A stretch of DNA of 64,000 nucleotides from JALHNI01 sp044226365 (GTDB lineage: Bacteria; Acidobacteriota; Terriglobia; Bryobacterales; Bryobacteraceae). The notes beneath the pieces were generated by a model. It made no database searches. It was not told where the DNA came from and saw only the letters and a list, made by a program, of their open reading frames with translations. The stretch lies in contig JBGAHE010000007.1 in assembly GCA_044226365.1 (NCBI GenBank), positions 1-64,000 of the forward strand, read 5' to 3'. This document shows positions 43,380 to 51,646 of the stretch, in pieces. Each line of letters begins with the position of its first letter. Position 1 is the first letter of the stretch. A program made the translations under genes and the position numbers.

Positions 43380-45146
43380 ATGCAATTTTTCCTCATCCTC
43401 GCCCTGGCGATGGCGCTGGGCGCGCAAACCCCAAAAGATGACCCGCGGCTGGTTTTCTCCACCTTCCACGGCGGCGACCGTTACGATGACGCAAATGCCG
43501 TGGCCGTCGATGCCCACGGCAATATCTATGTGACGGGCGAGACCGAATCGCGCGATTTGAACGCGACGCCCGTGGGCGGCAAGCCGTTGACGGCGGCCGT
43601 GTTCAAGGGCTATCTGACGAAGTATTCGCCGGGCGGCCAGAAGATGGTGTGGCGCCTGATGATTGGCGGCAGTTCGAATACGGTGCCGCGCGCGATCGCG
43701 CTCGATGGGGACGGCAATATCTATGTGGCGGGCACCACCGGCGCGCGCGATCTGCCGCTGGTGAAGCCGGTGCAGGATCAGCAAACGGGCTTAAACATTG
43801 CCTTTCTGATGAAGTTCGACCCGGAAGGCAAGCTGCTGTTCTCCACCTATTTCGGCGGCGAGCGGAATGAAGAAGGCTTGGCGCTGGCGATCGATTCGAT
43901 GGGCAGCATTTATCTCGCCGGGCGGGCGACCTCAACGAAGCTGCCGGTGAAGAATGCGCTGCAACCGGCGCTGGCGGGCGGGGGTCAGGATGCGTTCATT
44001 GCGAAGTACACGAAGGACTATCAACTCGCCTATGCCACTTATCTGGGAGGCACGGGCGGGACGGACAACGTGTCGGCGATTGCCGTGGGGCCAGACGATT
44101 CGCTTTACGTGACGGGTGACACGATGTCGCCGGGGCTGGCGACGGAGAACGCCTACATCAGGCAGCCGGTGAGCTATTCGGGCTATCTGGCGAAGCTTTC
44201 GCCGAATGGCGACCAGTTGAGCTACTTCACCTACGTGGGGTGGAAGGCCGGCTATACGGAGACCCAGTCGTTGACGGTGGATGCCGCCGGCCGGGCCTAT
44301 ATCGGCGGGAACACGACGTCGAAGCAGTTGCCGACAACGGCGAACGCGATTCAGAAGGATTATGCGGGTGGCATGCGCGATGCGTTCCTGCTGCGCCTGA
44401 ATGCGGACGGCTCGGCGGTGGACTATCTCACCTACCTGGGCGGCACCTTCAGCGGTCCCACCGATCCGGATGAGACGGCGACCAGCCTGAAGCTGGATGC
44501 GCATGGGCACGTCTACGTCACCGGGCAGACGAATTCGAAGGATTTTCCGGGTCAGCGTCCGCTGCAGCCGGATTACGCGGGCAGCGTCGACGCCTATCTG
44601 CTGCGGCTGGACCTGGACGGGCAGCGCATCATCTACTCGACGTTCTGGGGCGGGACCAAGAAGGACGTGTCGCTGGGCGTGGCGCTGGGACCGGGCGAGA
44701 ACGCGACGGTGGTGGGCCAGAGCGACTCGGGCGATCTGCCGCTGTCGGCCACGCCGCTGCAGGCGAAGCCGGGCAGCGCGAATGACGCTTTTGTGGCGCA
44801 GATCTGCGATCCATGGCCTTACGCGACGATCGGGGGCACGGTGGCGCTGAGCTATGTGCGGGGCGGGACGGTGCCGGAGGTGAGTTTGGAGGCACGGTCG
44901 GGATGCAGCGTGAAGTTCGAAGCGACGAGTCCGGAGACGGAGGTCGCTTGGCTGATGGTGGCGTCGGACGGGTTGAGCTTGCCGATGAAAATGAAGCTGG
45001 TGGTGAACCCGGAAGGGCTCGAACCGGGGGAATATGCAACGAAGGTCCGGATCACCGTACCGGCCTCGTTTGTAAAACTGCTGGAGATTCCGGTGGTGCT
45101 GACGGTCTCCGATCCGCCGCCCACCGCGGACTCCGGCGGACAGTAG
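43380..45146 (+). CDS. Exported SBBP-repeat beta-propeller protein
   Basis: The product is 588 residues with a signal peptide (1-16). About nine repeats of the SBBP type are visible, with recurring 'GNIYVTGETESRDLN', 'GNIYVAGTTGARDLP', 'GSIYLAGRATSTKLP' and 'GHVYVTGQTNSKDFP' motifs and 'STYFGG'-like strands, enough for one seven-bladed propeller and more. The C-terminal 110 residues form a BACON/Ig-like sandwich ('EVAWLMVASDGLSLP'). Such proteins are abundant and of unknown function in Solibacter relatives. A 13-bp terminator stem lies 26 bases after the stop. Confidence 0.88.
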   Translation: MQFFLILALAMALGAQTPKDDPRLVFSTFHGGDRYDDANAVAVDAHGNIYVTGETESRDLNATPVGGKPLTAAVFKGYLTKYSPGGQKMVWRLMIGGSSNTVPRAIALDGDGNIYVAGTTGARDLPLVKPVQDQQTGLNIAFLMKFDPEGKLLFSTYFGGERNEEGLALAIDSMGSIYLAGRATSTKLPVKNALQPALAGGGQDAFIAKYTKDYQLAYATYLGGTGGTDNVSAIAVGPDDSLYVTGDTMSPGLATENAYIRQPVSYSGYLAKLSPNGDQLSYFTYVGWKAGYTETQSLTVDAAGRAYIGGNTTSKQLPTTANAIQKDYAGGMRDAFLLRLNADGSAVDYLTYLGGTFSGPTDPDETATSLKLDAHGHVYVTGQTNSKDFPGQRPLQPDYAGSVDAYLLRLDLDGQRIIYSTFWGGTKKDVSLGVALGPGENATVVGQSDSGDLPLSATPLQAKPGSANDAFVAQICDPWPYATIGGTVALSYVRGGTVPEVSLEARSGCSVKFEATSPETEVAWLMVASDGLSLPMKMKLVVNPEGLEPGEYATKVRITVPASFVKLLEIPVVLTVSDPPPTADSGGQ

Positions 45147-45172
45147 CGTCAACCTCAACGCAACTGAAAACA

Positions 45173-45203
45173 AAAGGCTTCGAGCGACCGGCTCGAGGCC
45201 TTT
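45173..45203 (+). terminator. Terminator hairpin after the SBBP-repeat gene
   Basis: Thirteen paired bases with one G-U pair (AAAGGCTTCGAGC with GCTCGAGGCCTTT) close a GACCG loop. The right arm ends in TTT, and the left arm is preceded by an A-rich run, so it may work on both strands. Confidence 0.7.
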
Positions 45204-45373
45204 GGCCGTTATGGGAGGATGCCGGGAGGCCGGTGCCGCCCCGGCAGAGCCCGATATTTTAGGCCTTTCGTCCTAAGTTTCCCCCTTACGTAATCCCAAC
45301 CCTTCGCCGATAAATTAACAGCTATTCTCGGGCGGACTCTCACCCAGTTCACTCCGAAGTATCGGTTCGGCTC
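45204..45373 (+). promoter_or_regulatory. Leader region of the cellulose operon
   Basis: It holds a small hairpin (TTAGG with CCTAA, 45259-45263 and 45272-45276, loop CCTTTCGT) and a perfect palindrome TTACGTAA at 45286-45293, 80 bases before the first gene. The palindrome is a candidate operator. The core of a c-di-GMP riboswitch was looked for and not seen. Confidence 0.4.
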
Positions 45374-46255
45374 ATGCAAAAAGAAGATATTGCGGCGATT
45401 TCGAGTTTGACCGGGGTGGACCTCGGATCTTACAAGTCGTTTGACATCGCGCCCGTCGAGGCCTCCCCCGTGGAACATCCGGAAATTGCCGAGGCGGCCT
45501 TGCCCGCGGCGCCCCCGCTGCACCCTCCGGTTTTGCCGCGGTTGCGCCCGGCATCGTTCTTTGAAGCGATCGAGCGGCGCGGCTCGCTGCCGCTCGCCTG
45601 GAATCGCCATTTACCGGTGGCGAGTTTCACGTTCCGGTCACTGACCGGAGGCGCCGGCGTCACGACGCTGCAAGCGTCGATGGCGCGGGCCCTGGCGGGG
45701 CGGGCGATGCGGACGCTGGCGGTCGACAGCGATCCCTATCAGTTGCTTTCTCAATATTTTGCGGGCAGGCAAGCCAGTCTTTCGCTGCTGGCGCACGGGG
45801 AGGGCATGCCGGAGCCAGCGCTGTGGCGCGCCATTCAACGGCATCGTCCGGATGTCGATTGGGCGCTGCTCGAGGAGTGGCGGGGCGTGAGCGAGCAGGC
45901 GCGGACCATCCTGGCGCAGGAGACGACGCGGCTGACGGTGCTGGTACCCGATCCGCAAACAGCAATGAAGCTGCGGGCGCAGGATCCGGCGGCCGAGGCG
46001 GAGACGTTTTATGTGCTCAACAAGTTCGATGGATCGGTGAGTCTGCATCGGGAGATGCAGGACTGGCTGCATCGGCGGGTGGGCGAGCGGTTGGTGGGGA
46101 CGGTACGGCGGTGCGATGACTTTGCGACTGCGCTGGCGGAGGGCGGTACGGTCTTCGACTTGGCCTCGCCGCCGGCGGTGTTACAGGATCTCGCGAAGTT
46201 GACGGGATGGATGGAACGCCAGGCGGAGATGAGGTCGAGCGATGCAGGACGTTAA
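45374..46255 (+). CDS. BcsQ/YhjQ-like protein with degenerate P-loop
   Basis: This is the first gene of the cellulose operon, 293 residues. An unstructured Ala/Pro-rich N-terminal region (about 1-80) precedes a MinD/ParA-like fold. The Walker A position reads TGGAGVTT (91-98): the two lysines expected in KGGxGKTT are Thr and Val, so ATP hydrolysis is doubtful. The next strand, 'TLAVDSDPYQLLSQYF', is typical BcsQ. BcsQ places the cellulose synthase at the cell pole in enterobacteria. Here it may only be structural. It overlaps the bcsAB start by 14 bases. Confidence 0.7.
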   Translation: MQKEDIAAISSLTGVDLGSYKSFDIAPVEASPVEHPEIAEAALPAAPPLHPPVLPRLRPASFFEAIERRGSLPLAWNRHLPVASFTFRSLTGGAGVTTLQASMARALAGRAMRTLAVDSDPYQLLSQYFAGRQASLSLLAHGEGMPEPALWRAIQRHRPDVDWALLEEWRGVSEQARTILAQETTRLTVLVPDPQTAMKLRAQDPAAEAETFYVLNKFDGSVSLHREMQDWLHRRVGERLVGTVRRCDDFATALAEGGTVFDLASPPAVLQDLAKLTGWMERQAEMRSSDAGR

Positions 46256-49200
46256 GACGCCGGTCTCGAAACAGAGGCATCTGCTGCGGGTGCTCGCGAC
46301 GCTGGCGCTGGTGACGGCGCTGGGCGTGCTCGCCACGGTACCGCTCGAGTGGAAGAGCCAGGCGGTGCTGGGTGTCGGGCTGCTGGTGGTGGCGCTGGTG
46401 ATGAACCGGCAGGCGACGGGTCAGCGGGGGACGGTGTTTCTGATGGTGCTTTCCATCTTCTCCACGTCCCGCTATCTGTACTGGCGGCTGGCCGCAACGC
46501 TGAACTACCTGGCGGTGAATGGCTCGCAGACGCCGTGGGTAGAGATCTTCTTCGTCTCGCTGCTGCTGGGGGCGGAGTTGTATGCGTTCGTGATTCTGGT
46601 GCTGGGGTATTTCCAGAACGTGCGTCCGCTGGGCCGGAAACCGGTGCCCTTGCCGGCGAACCCGGCGGAGTGGCCGGCGGTGGACGTGCTGATCCCGACT
46701 TACAACGAGCCGCTGGAGGTGATCCGCACGACGGTGCTGGCGGCACGGTCCATGGACTGGCCGGCCGACCGGCTGAACGTCTTCATTCTGGACGACGGCA
46801 AGCGAACCGAAGTTCACGATCTGGCGGCCGAGTGCGGGGTGGGATATCTGGCGCGGCTGGACAACCACGGGGCGAAGGCCGGCAACATCAACTACGCGCT
46901 GCAGCGCACGAGCGCTCCGTATGTCGCCGTGTTCGACTCCGACCACGTACCGACCCGCTCTTTTCTGCAGATCACGATGGGGCTGATGGTGGCCAATTCG
47001 CGGCTGGCGATGGTGCAAACGCCACATCACTTCTATTCGCCCGATCCCTTTGAACGGAACCTGAACACGTTCCGCCATGTGCCGAACGAGAACGAGCTGT
47101 TCTACGGCGTGGTGCAGGATGGCAACGATTTTTGGAACGCGGCGTTCTTCTGCGGATCCTGCGCGGTGCTGCGGCGTAAGTCACTCGATGAGGTGGGCGG
47201 CGTCGCGACCGAGACGGTGACCGAGGACTCGCACACGGCGTTGCGGCTGCAGAAGCTCGGCTGGCACACGGCGTATCTGAAGCTGCCGCAGGCGGCCGGC
47301 TTAGCGACCGCCAACATCTCCGACCACATCACCCAGCGGATTCGCTGGGCGCGCGGCATGGTGCAGGTGCTGCGGATCGAGAACCCGCTGTTCTCCCGTC
47401 AACTGACGATGGCGCAGCGGCTCTGCTATTTCAACAGCGGCTTGCACTTCCTGCACGCGCTGCCGCGGCTGATCTTTTTGACGGCCCCGCTGGTGTATCT
47501 GCTGCTGGGGAAATCCAACCTATATGGGTATGTATGGGCGATTCTCGCCTACGTATTTCCTCACCTGATTATGGCGGCGGTGACCAACTCGCGCATCCAC
47601 GGACGATATCGGCACTCCTTCTGGAACGAAGTTTTCGAGACGGTGCTGGCGCCGTACATTCTGCTTCCGACGCTGCTGGCGCTGGTGAATCCGCGGTGGG
47701 GCAAGTTTAACGTGACGCCGAAACGAAGCGTGGTGGAGAAGGCGTACTTCGATCTGCCGATCGCGATTCCGTTCCTGATCCTGCTGGCGGTGAACGCCCT
47801 GGGGCTGGGGGTGGCGATCACCCGGTTCAACACCGGCTTTACGGAGCCGGGCACGCTGATCGTCAACATGCTCTGGACGACGGTGAATATTCTGATCCTG
47901 GGCGCCTCAATCGCGGTGCTGTGGGAGAAGCGGCAGTTGCGGGCGGCGCAGCGCGTGACGGCGAATTACCCCGCGCTGATCCTGCTTTCTGACGGCACTC
48001 AGGTGCGCGGCGTGACACTGGATATGTCGCTTTCGGGCGCGTCGGTCCAGATGGAGCGGCCCATTGAGCTGCGGGTGGGCGACCGGGCCGTGCTGCGGGT
48101 GACCTCGATGGGCGACACGTATGAGTTGCCGGTGGAAGTTCGCCGGGACCATGGTCTGCGGCTGGGAGTACGGTTCCGCTTCAACGAAGTGGCCCATCAC
48201 CTGGCGGTGACGCGGTTGCTGTTCGGACGGGCGGATACGTGGATCACGTGGAACGAAGGGCGCCAGGAAGATCGGCCCCTGCGGAGTCTGAGCCGTTTGG
48301 TGGTGATCTCTCTGGGCGCGATCGTGCGCATTCCGCAGGCACTGTTCTCCGGGCCGGGAGCCAAGGTGCCGCGCGAGCGCAAGCAGCGGCAAGCGGTGAC
48401 CCCGGCGCTGCTGGCCGTAGCACTGGCCGGATGGTGCGGGCAGAGCTGGGCGGCAGAACCGTTTTTGGACCAGCGCAACCTGACGTCACTGGGGATCAAC
48501 CAAGCTCCGATCTTCCGCGGCGGCACGGGCCAGGCGACGATTTCCTTCGGCATTCCGGTAACCAAGGTGGTGACCGGCGCGGGGCTGACGCTGCGCTATC
48601 GCGCGACGAGCGGCTACCGGGGCGAGAGTCGGGTGCAGGTGACGCTCAACGGCGTGGCGGTGGCCACGCCGTTGTTCGCTAATGCGACGGCGACCGACGA
48701 GGTGCGGCAGTTGCAGGTGGATCTGCCGGCCGATCTGATCGTTGCCGAAAACACAATTTCGCTGCAGTTTACGGGCAACTGTCTGGGGGGCTGCCGGGAG
48801 TCGATCGATTCGGTGCGGCTCGACCCTTCGACGGGGATCCGGCTCACCGGCAATCTGCTGCCGATTGCGAATAACCTGAGCCTGCTGCCCGCGCCGTTTG
48901 TCGATACGACGACGCGCGGGCAGTTGCGCGTGCAGTTCGTCTTTGCGGCGCCACCGGAGCGTTTTCAGCTACAAGCCGCGGGAGTCATTTCCTCCTGGTT
49001 CGGTGTGATGGCCGATGACCGGGGAGCGGACTTCCCGGCGCGGGTGGGCGAGGTGCCGTCCGGGCATGCGATCGTCTTCGCCCTGGCCGGGGCACCGATC
49101 CTGGGACGGTTGGGGCTTGAGAGCATCAAGGGACCGACGCTCGCCTTACGCGACAATCCCTCCGATCCGTACGGCAAGCTGCTGGTGGTGACGGGTACGT

Positions 49201-50525
49201 CGCCGGCCGACTTACTCAACGCCGCGCAGGCGTTGGTCACCCATCGGTACTCGAAAGAGGGAGACCTGGCGCTGGTGGCCGCCGGGGCGATGTCGCGGCC
49301 GGCGCAGCCGTTTGACGCGCCGCGCTGGATGAATCCCGATCGCGGGGACAGTCTGGTGCGGGGAATGAGCACGGAGCAACTGCGGGTGTTTGGCACCGGC
49401 TCGGTGAACCTCTATTTCCGCCTGCCGCCGGATCTTTCTTATGGGCAGCGCTCGACGGTCCCGCTGCGCTTGCAGTTCCGGACGAACGGTACGAGGGGGA
49501 AGTTGCCGGGCGAGGTGAGGGTGCAGTTGAATGGCGTCGGAGTGGGGCTGAGGCGCTTTGAGACGGCGGAGTCCTTTAGCGTGATTCGCCAGACGCTCGA
49601 GCTACCGGTGTCGGCGCTCTATCCGAATAATACGCTCACCATTGAATTCTCCTACCCCGCGGGCACCAGCCCGACGCCGGTGGACGTTTTTCCCGAGGCG
49701 GTGATTCTTCCCGCCACGACGATCGATCTGCGCGGCGTGCCGCGTTTCGTGCAACTGCCGCGCCTGGATCTTTTTGCGCAGATGGGTTTTCCGTTCACGC
49801 GCCTGTCGGATCTGGCGGAGACGGCGGTGGTGCTGCCGGAAGCCCCGACGGGCGATGAGATCTCGCTCTACCTGACACTTCTGGGACGCTTCGGCGCGCA
49901 GACCGGAGCGCCGGCGTTGCGGGTGACGGTAACCAGCCCGAGCCAGGTACGTCAGGTGACGGGCAAGGACATGCTGGTGCTCGGCCTGCCGTCGGACCAG
50001 CCCTTACTGTCGCGCTGGGCGCAGACGTCGCCGGTGCAATTGACCAGTGAGGGGGGCGTGCGGCGCACGGAGATCGGCGGCTGGCCGGGTCTGCTGCAGC
50101 GGATTCCTTTCACCTCCTCTTATGAAGAAGTCCGGCGGCTGAACGATCTGGCGGGGGAGCGCGTGGATGGCTTGCTGCAGGGACACCCGTTGCCGCAGGA
50201 CACCAGCCGGAACGCGGTGATCGTGACGACGCCGGATCCGCAGATGCTGCCGCAGTTGATTCTCGCGCTGGGGAGAGGCTCGGCGACCAATGGCATCAAG
50301 GGGTCGGTGAGTTTGTTGCGGGACGGCTCATTCCAGTCGTTTGCGCTCGAGACGGACGTGAATTATCTGGGCCGGCTGAGTTGGCTGGAAAACTTCTACA
50401 ACTGGATGGCGGAGCGGTTCTGGCTGATCGGCCTGCTGACCATTCTTTGCATTCTGCCGCTGGCGCGTTGGTTCACCCGTTGGGCCGACGAACATGCCGA
50501 GTTAAGGATGGAAGGGATTCGATGA
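46242..50525 (+). CDS. bcsAB: Cellulose synthase, fused BcsA-BcsB
   Basis: This is an inner-membrane processive glycosyltransferase fused to its periplasmic partner (1427 residues). The BcsA part (about 1-700) carries GT2 motifs D184-D185-G, D232-S-D234, the catalytic-base T-E-D329 and Q365-R-I-R-W369, flanked by membrane helices. It is followed by a PilZ domain with R567-A-A-Q-R571 and 'DMSLSGA', so c-di-GMP should activate it. After a hydrophobic segment near 720-740, the BcsB part has beta-sandwich and flavodoxin-like repeats and ends in a membrane anchor ('FWLIGLLTILCILPLARW'). Fused AcsAB is known in Komagataeibacter. The bcsZ gene overlaps by 4 bases. Confidence 0.95.
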   Translation: MQDVKTPVSKQRHLLRVLATLALVTALGVLATVPLEWKSQAVLGVGLLVVALVMNRQATGQRGTVFLMVLSIFSTSRYLYWRLAATLNYLAVNGSQTPWVEIFFVSLLLGAELYAFVILVLGYFQNVRPLGRKPVPLPANPAEWPAVDVLIPTYNEPLEVIRTTVLAARSMDWPADRLNVFILDDGKRTEVHDLAAECGVGYLARLDNHGAKAGNINYALQRTSAPYVAVFDSDHVPTRSFLQITMGLMVANSRLAMVQTPHHFYSPDPFERNLNTFRHVPNENELFYGVVQDGNDFWNAAFFCGSCAVLRRKSLDEVGGVATETVTEDSHTALRLQKLGWHTAYLKLPQAAGLATANISDHITQRIRWARGMVQVLRIENPLFSRQLTMAQRLCYFNSGLHFLHALPRLIFLTAPLVYLLLGKSNLYGYVWAILAYVFPHLIMAAVTNSRIHGRYRHSFWNEVFETVLAPYILLPTLLALVNPRWGKFNVTPKRSVVEKAYFDLPIAIPFLILLAVNALGLGVAITRFNTGFTEPGTLIVNMLWTTVNILILGASIAVLWEKRQLRAAQRVTANYPALILLSDGTQVRGVTLDMSLSGASVQMERPIELRVGDRAVLRVTSMGDTYELPVEVRRDHGLRLGVRFRFNEVAHHLAVTRLLFGRADTWITWNEGRQEDRPLRSLSRLVVISLGAIVRIPQALFSGPGAKVPRERKQRQAVTPALLAVALAGWCGQSWAAEPFLDQRNLTSLGINQAPIFRGGTGQATISFGIPVTKVVTGAGLTLRYRATSGYRGESRVQVTLNGVAVATPLFANATATDEVRQLQVDLPADLIVAENTISLQFTGNCLGGCRESIDSVRLDPSTGIRLTGNLLPIANNLSLLPAPFVDTTTRGQLRVQFVFAAPPERFQLQAAGVISSWFGVMADDRGADFPARVGEVPSGHAIVFALAGAPILGRLGLESIKGPTLALRDNPSDPYGKLLVVTGTSPADLLNAAQALVTHRYSKEGDLALVAAGAMSRPAQPFDAPRWMNPDRGDSLVRGMSTEQLRVFGTGSVNLYFRLPPDLSYGQRSTVPLRLQFRTNGTRGKLPGEVRVQLNGVGVGLRRFETAESFSVIRQTLELPVSALYPNNTLTIEFSYPAGTSPTPVDVFPEAVILPATTIDLRGVPRFVQLPRLDLFAQMGFPFTRLSDLAETAVVLPEAPTGDEISLYLTLLGRFGAQTGAPALRVTVTSPSQVRQVTGKDMLVLGLPSDQPLLSRWAQTSPVQLTSEGGVRRTEIGGWPGLLQRIPFTSSYEEVRRLNDLAGERVDGLLQGHPLPQDTSRNAVIVTTPDPQMLPQLILALGRGSATNGIKGSVSLLRDGSFQSFALETDVNYLGRLSWLENFYNWMAERFWLIGLLTILCILPLARWFTRWADEHAELRMEGIR

Positions 50526-51646
50526 GGGTGATGGCGTGGGGAATGCTGCTCCTGCTTCCCGTTTCGGCGGCGGAAGGCTGGCCGCTGTGGGAGAGCTATG
50601 CCCAGATGTTTCTCGATGCGCAAGGACGCATTGTGGAGCACGACGAGAAGTCGAAGACGACGTCGGAGGCGCAGGCTTACGCGCTGTTCTTCGCTCTGGT
50701 GGCGAACGACCAGCCGCGTTTCGACAAGCTGCTGCAATGGACGCGCGACAATCTGGCGCAGGGCGATTTGGGCGCGCGGCTGCCGTCCTGGCTCTGGGGC
50801 CAGGCGGAGAACGGCAAGTGGGGCGTCCTCGATCCGAATCCGGCCTCGGACGCCGACTTGTGGATCGCCTACACGCTGTTGGAAGCCGGCCGCGCTTGGA
50901 GCCGGCCGGAGTTGAGTGCGCTCGGAGAGCGGGTAGCGGCGATGATTGCCGAACGCGAGGTCGTCGAGATGCCGAAATTCGGGCCGATGTTGTTGCCCGG
51001 GCCGATGGGCTTTCGTCCGGACCCGGAGACCTTCATTTTGAACCCGAGCTATTTGCCCATTCCGGTGTTGACGGGATTGGGACGCCATTTGCCGGGCGGG
51101 CCATGGAGTGCGATTGCCCAGCGCGTGCCGAAATTGGTGGCGAGCACCTCGCCACGCGGATTGGCGCTCGACTGGGTGACGTATTCGAGCCGGGGCGGCT
51201 TCCGGCCCAAAGGCCGCGAAGGCGAAGACGGCCGCGGCAGCTACGACGCGATTCGCGTGTACCTGTGGGCGGGCCTGATGGATCCGGAAAGCGCGGGCCG
51301 GCGCGAATTGCTGGCCGCTTTGCCGGGGATGGCGCGCATTCTGGAACGCAGCGTCCTGCCGCCGTCGGAGGTATCGAGTGACGGCAAGGTACTGAACCGC
51401 CAGGCCGGGGTGGGCTTTTCGGCCGCCCTGATTCCGTACTGCCTGGCCGCGGGACATGCGCCGTTGGCAAATGAACAGCGCAGCCGCCTGGCGGCGCATC
51501 GCAACCCGGCGACCGGTCTTTATGGTCAGCCGCCGAAGTATTACGACCAGAATCTGGCGCTCTTCGCCGTTGGCTTCAGTGAGCTGCGGTTCCGCTTCGA
51601 CGCAGCCGGCAGTTTGATTTTGAGATGGAGACAGAACCGTGAATAA
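50522..51646 (+). CDS. bcsZ: Periplasmic GH8 endoglucanase BcsZ
   Basis: This is a cellulase that trims glucan chains during cellulose secretion. The product is 374 residues with a short signal peptide (about 1-17). It has the GH8 fold with the acid Glu in 'IVEHDEKSKTTSEAQAYAL' and the Asp region 'DPNPASDADLWIAYTLLEAG', as in E. coli BcsZ; the late 'GSYDAIRVYLWAG' is also typical. The ATG at 50522 overlaps the bcsAB stop (ATGA). Its 3' end overlaps bcsC by 8 bases. The operon order (A-B-Z-C) matches type II cellulose loci. Confidence 0.92.
   Translation: MRVMAWGMLLLLPVSAAEGWPLWESYAQMFLDAQGRIVEHDEKSKTTSEAQAYALFFALVANDQPRFDKLLQWTRDNLAQGDLGARLPSWLWGQAENGKWGVLDPNPASDADLWIAYTLLEAGRAWSRPELSALGERVAAMIAEREVVEMPKFGPMLLPGPMGFRPDPETFILNPSYLPIPVLTGLGRHLPGGPWSAIAQRVPKLVASTSPRGLALDWVTYSSRGGFRPKGREGEDGRGSYDAIRVYLWAGLMDPESAGRRELLAALPGMARILERSVLPPSEVSSDGKVLNRQAGVGFSAALIPYCLAAGHAPLANEQRSRLAAHRNPATGLYGQPPKYYDQNLALFAVGFSELRFRFDAAGSLILRWRQNRE

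Noticed and set aside
45204..45373. c-di-GMP riboswitch before the cellulose operon
   Set aside because: The conserved core and the tetraloop-receptor pattern of the GEMM class could not be found; only small unrelated stems are present.
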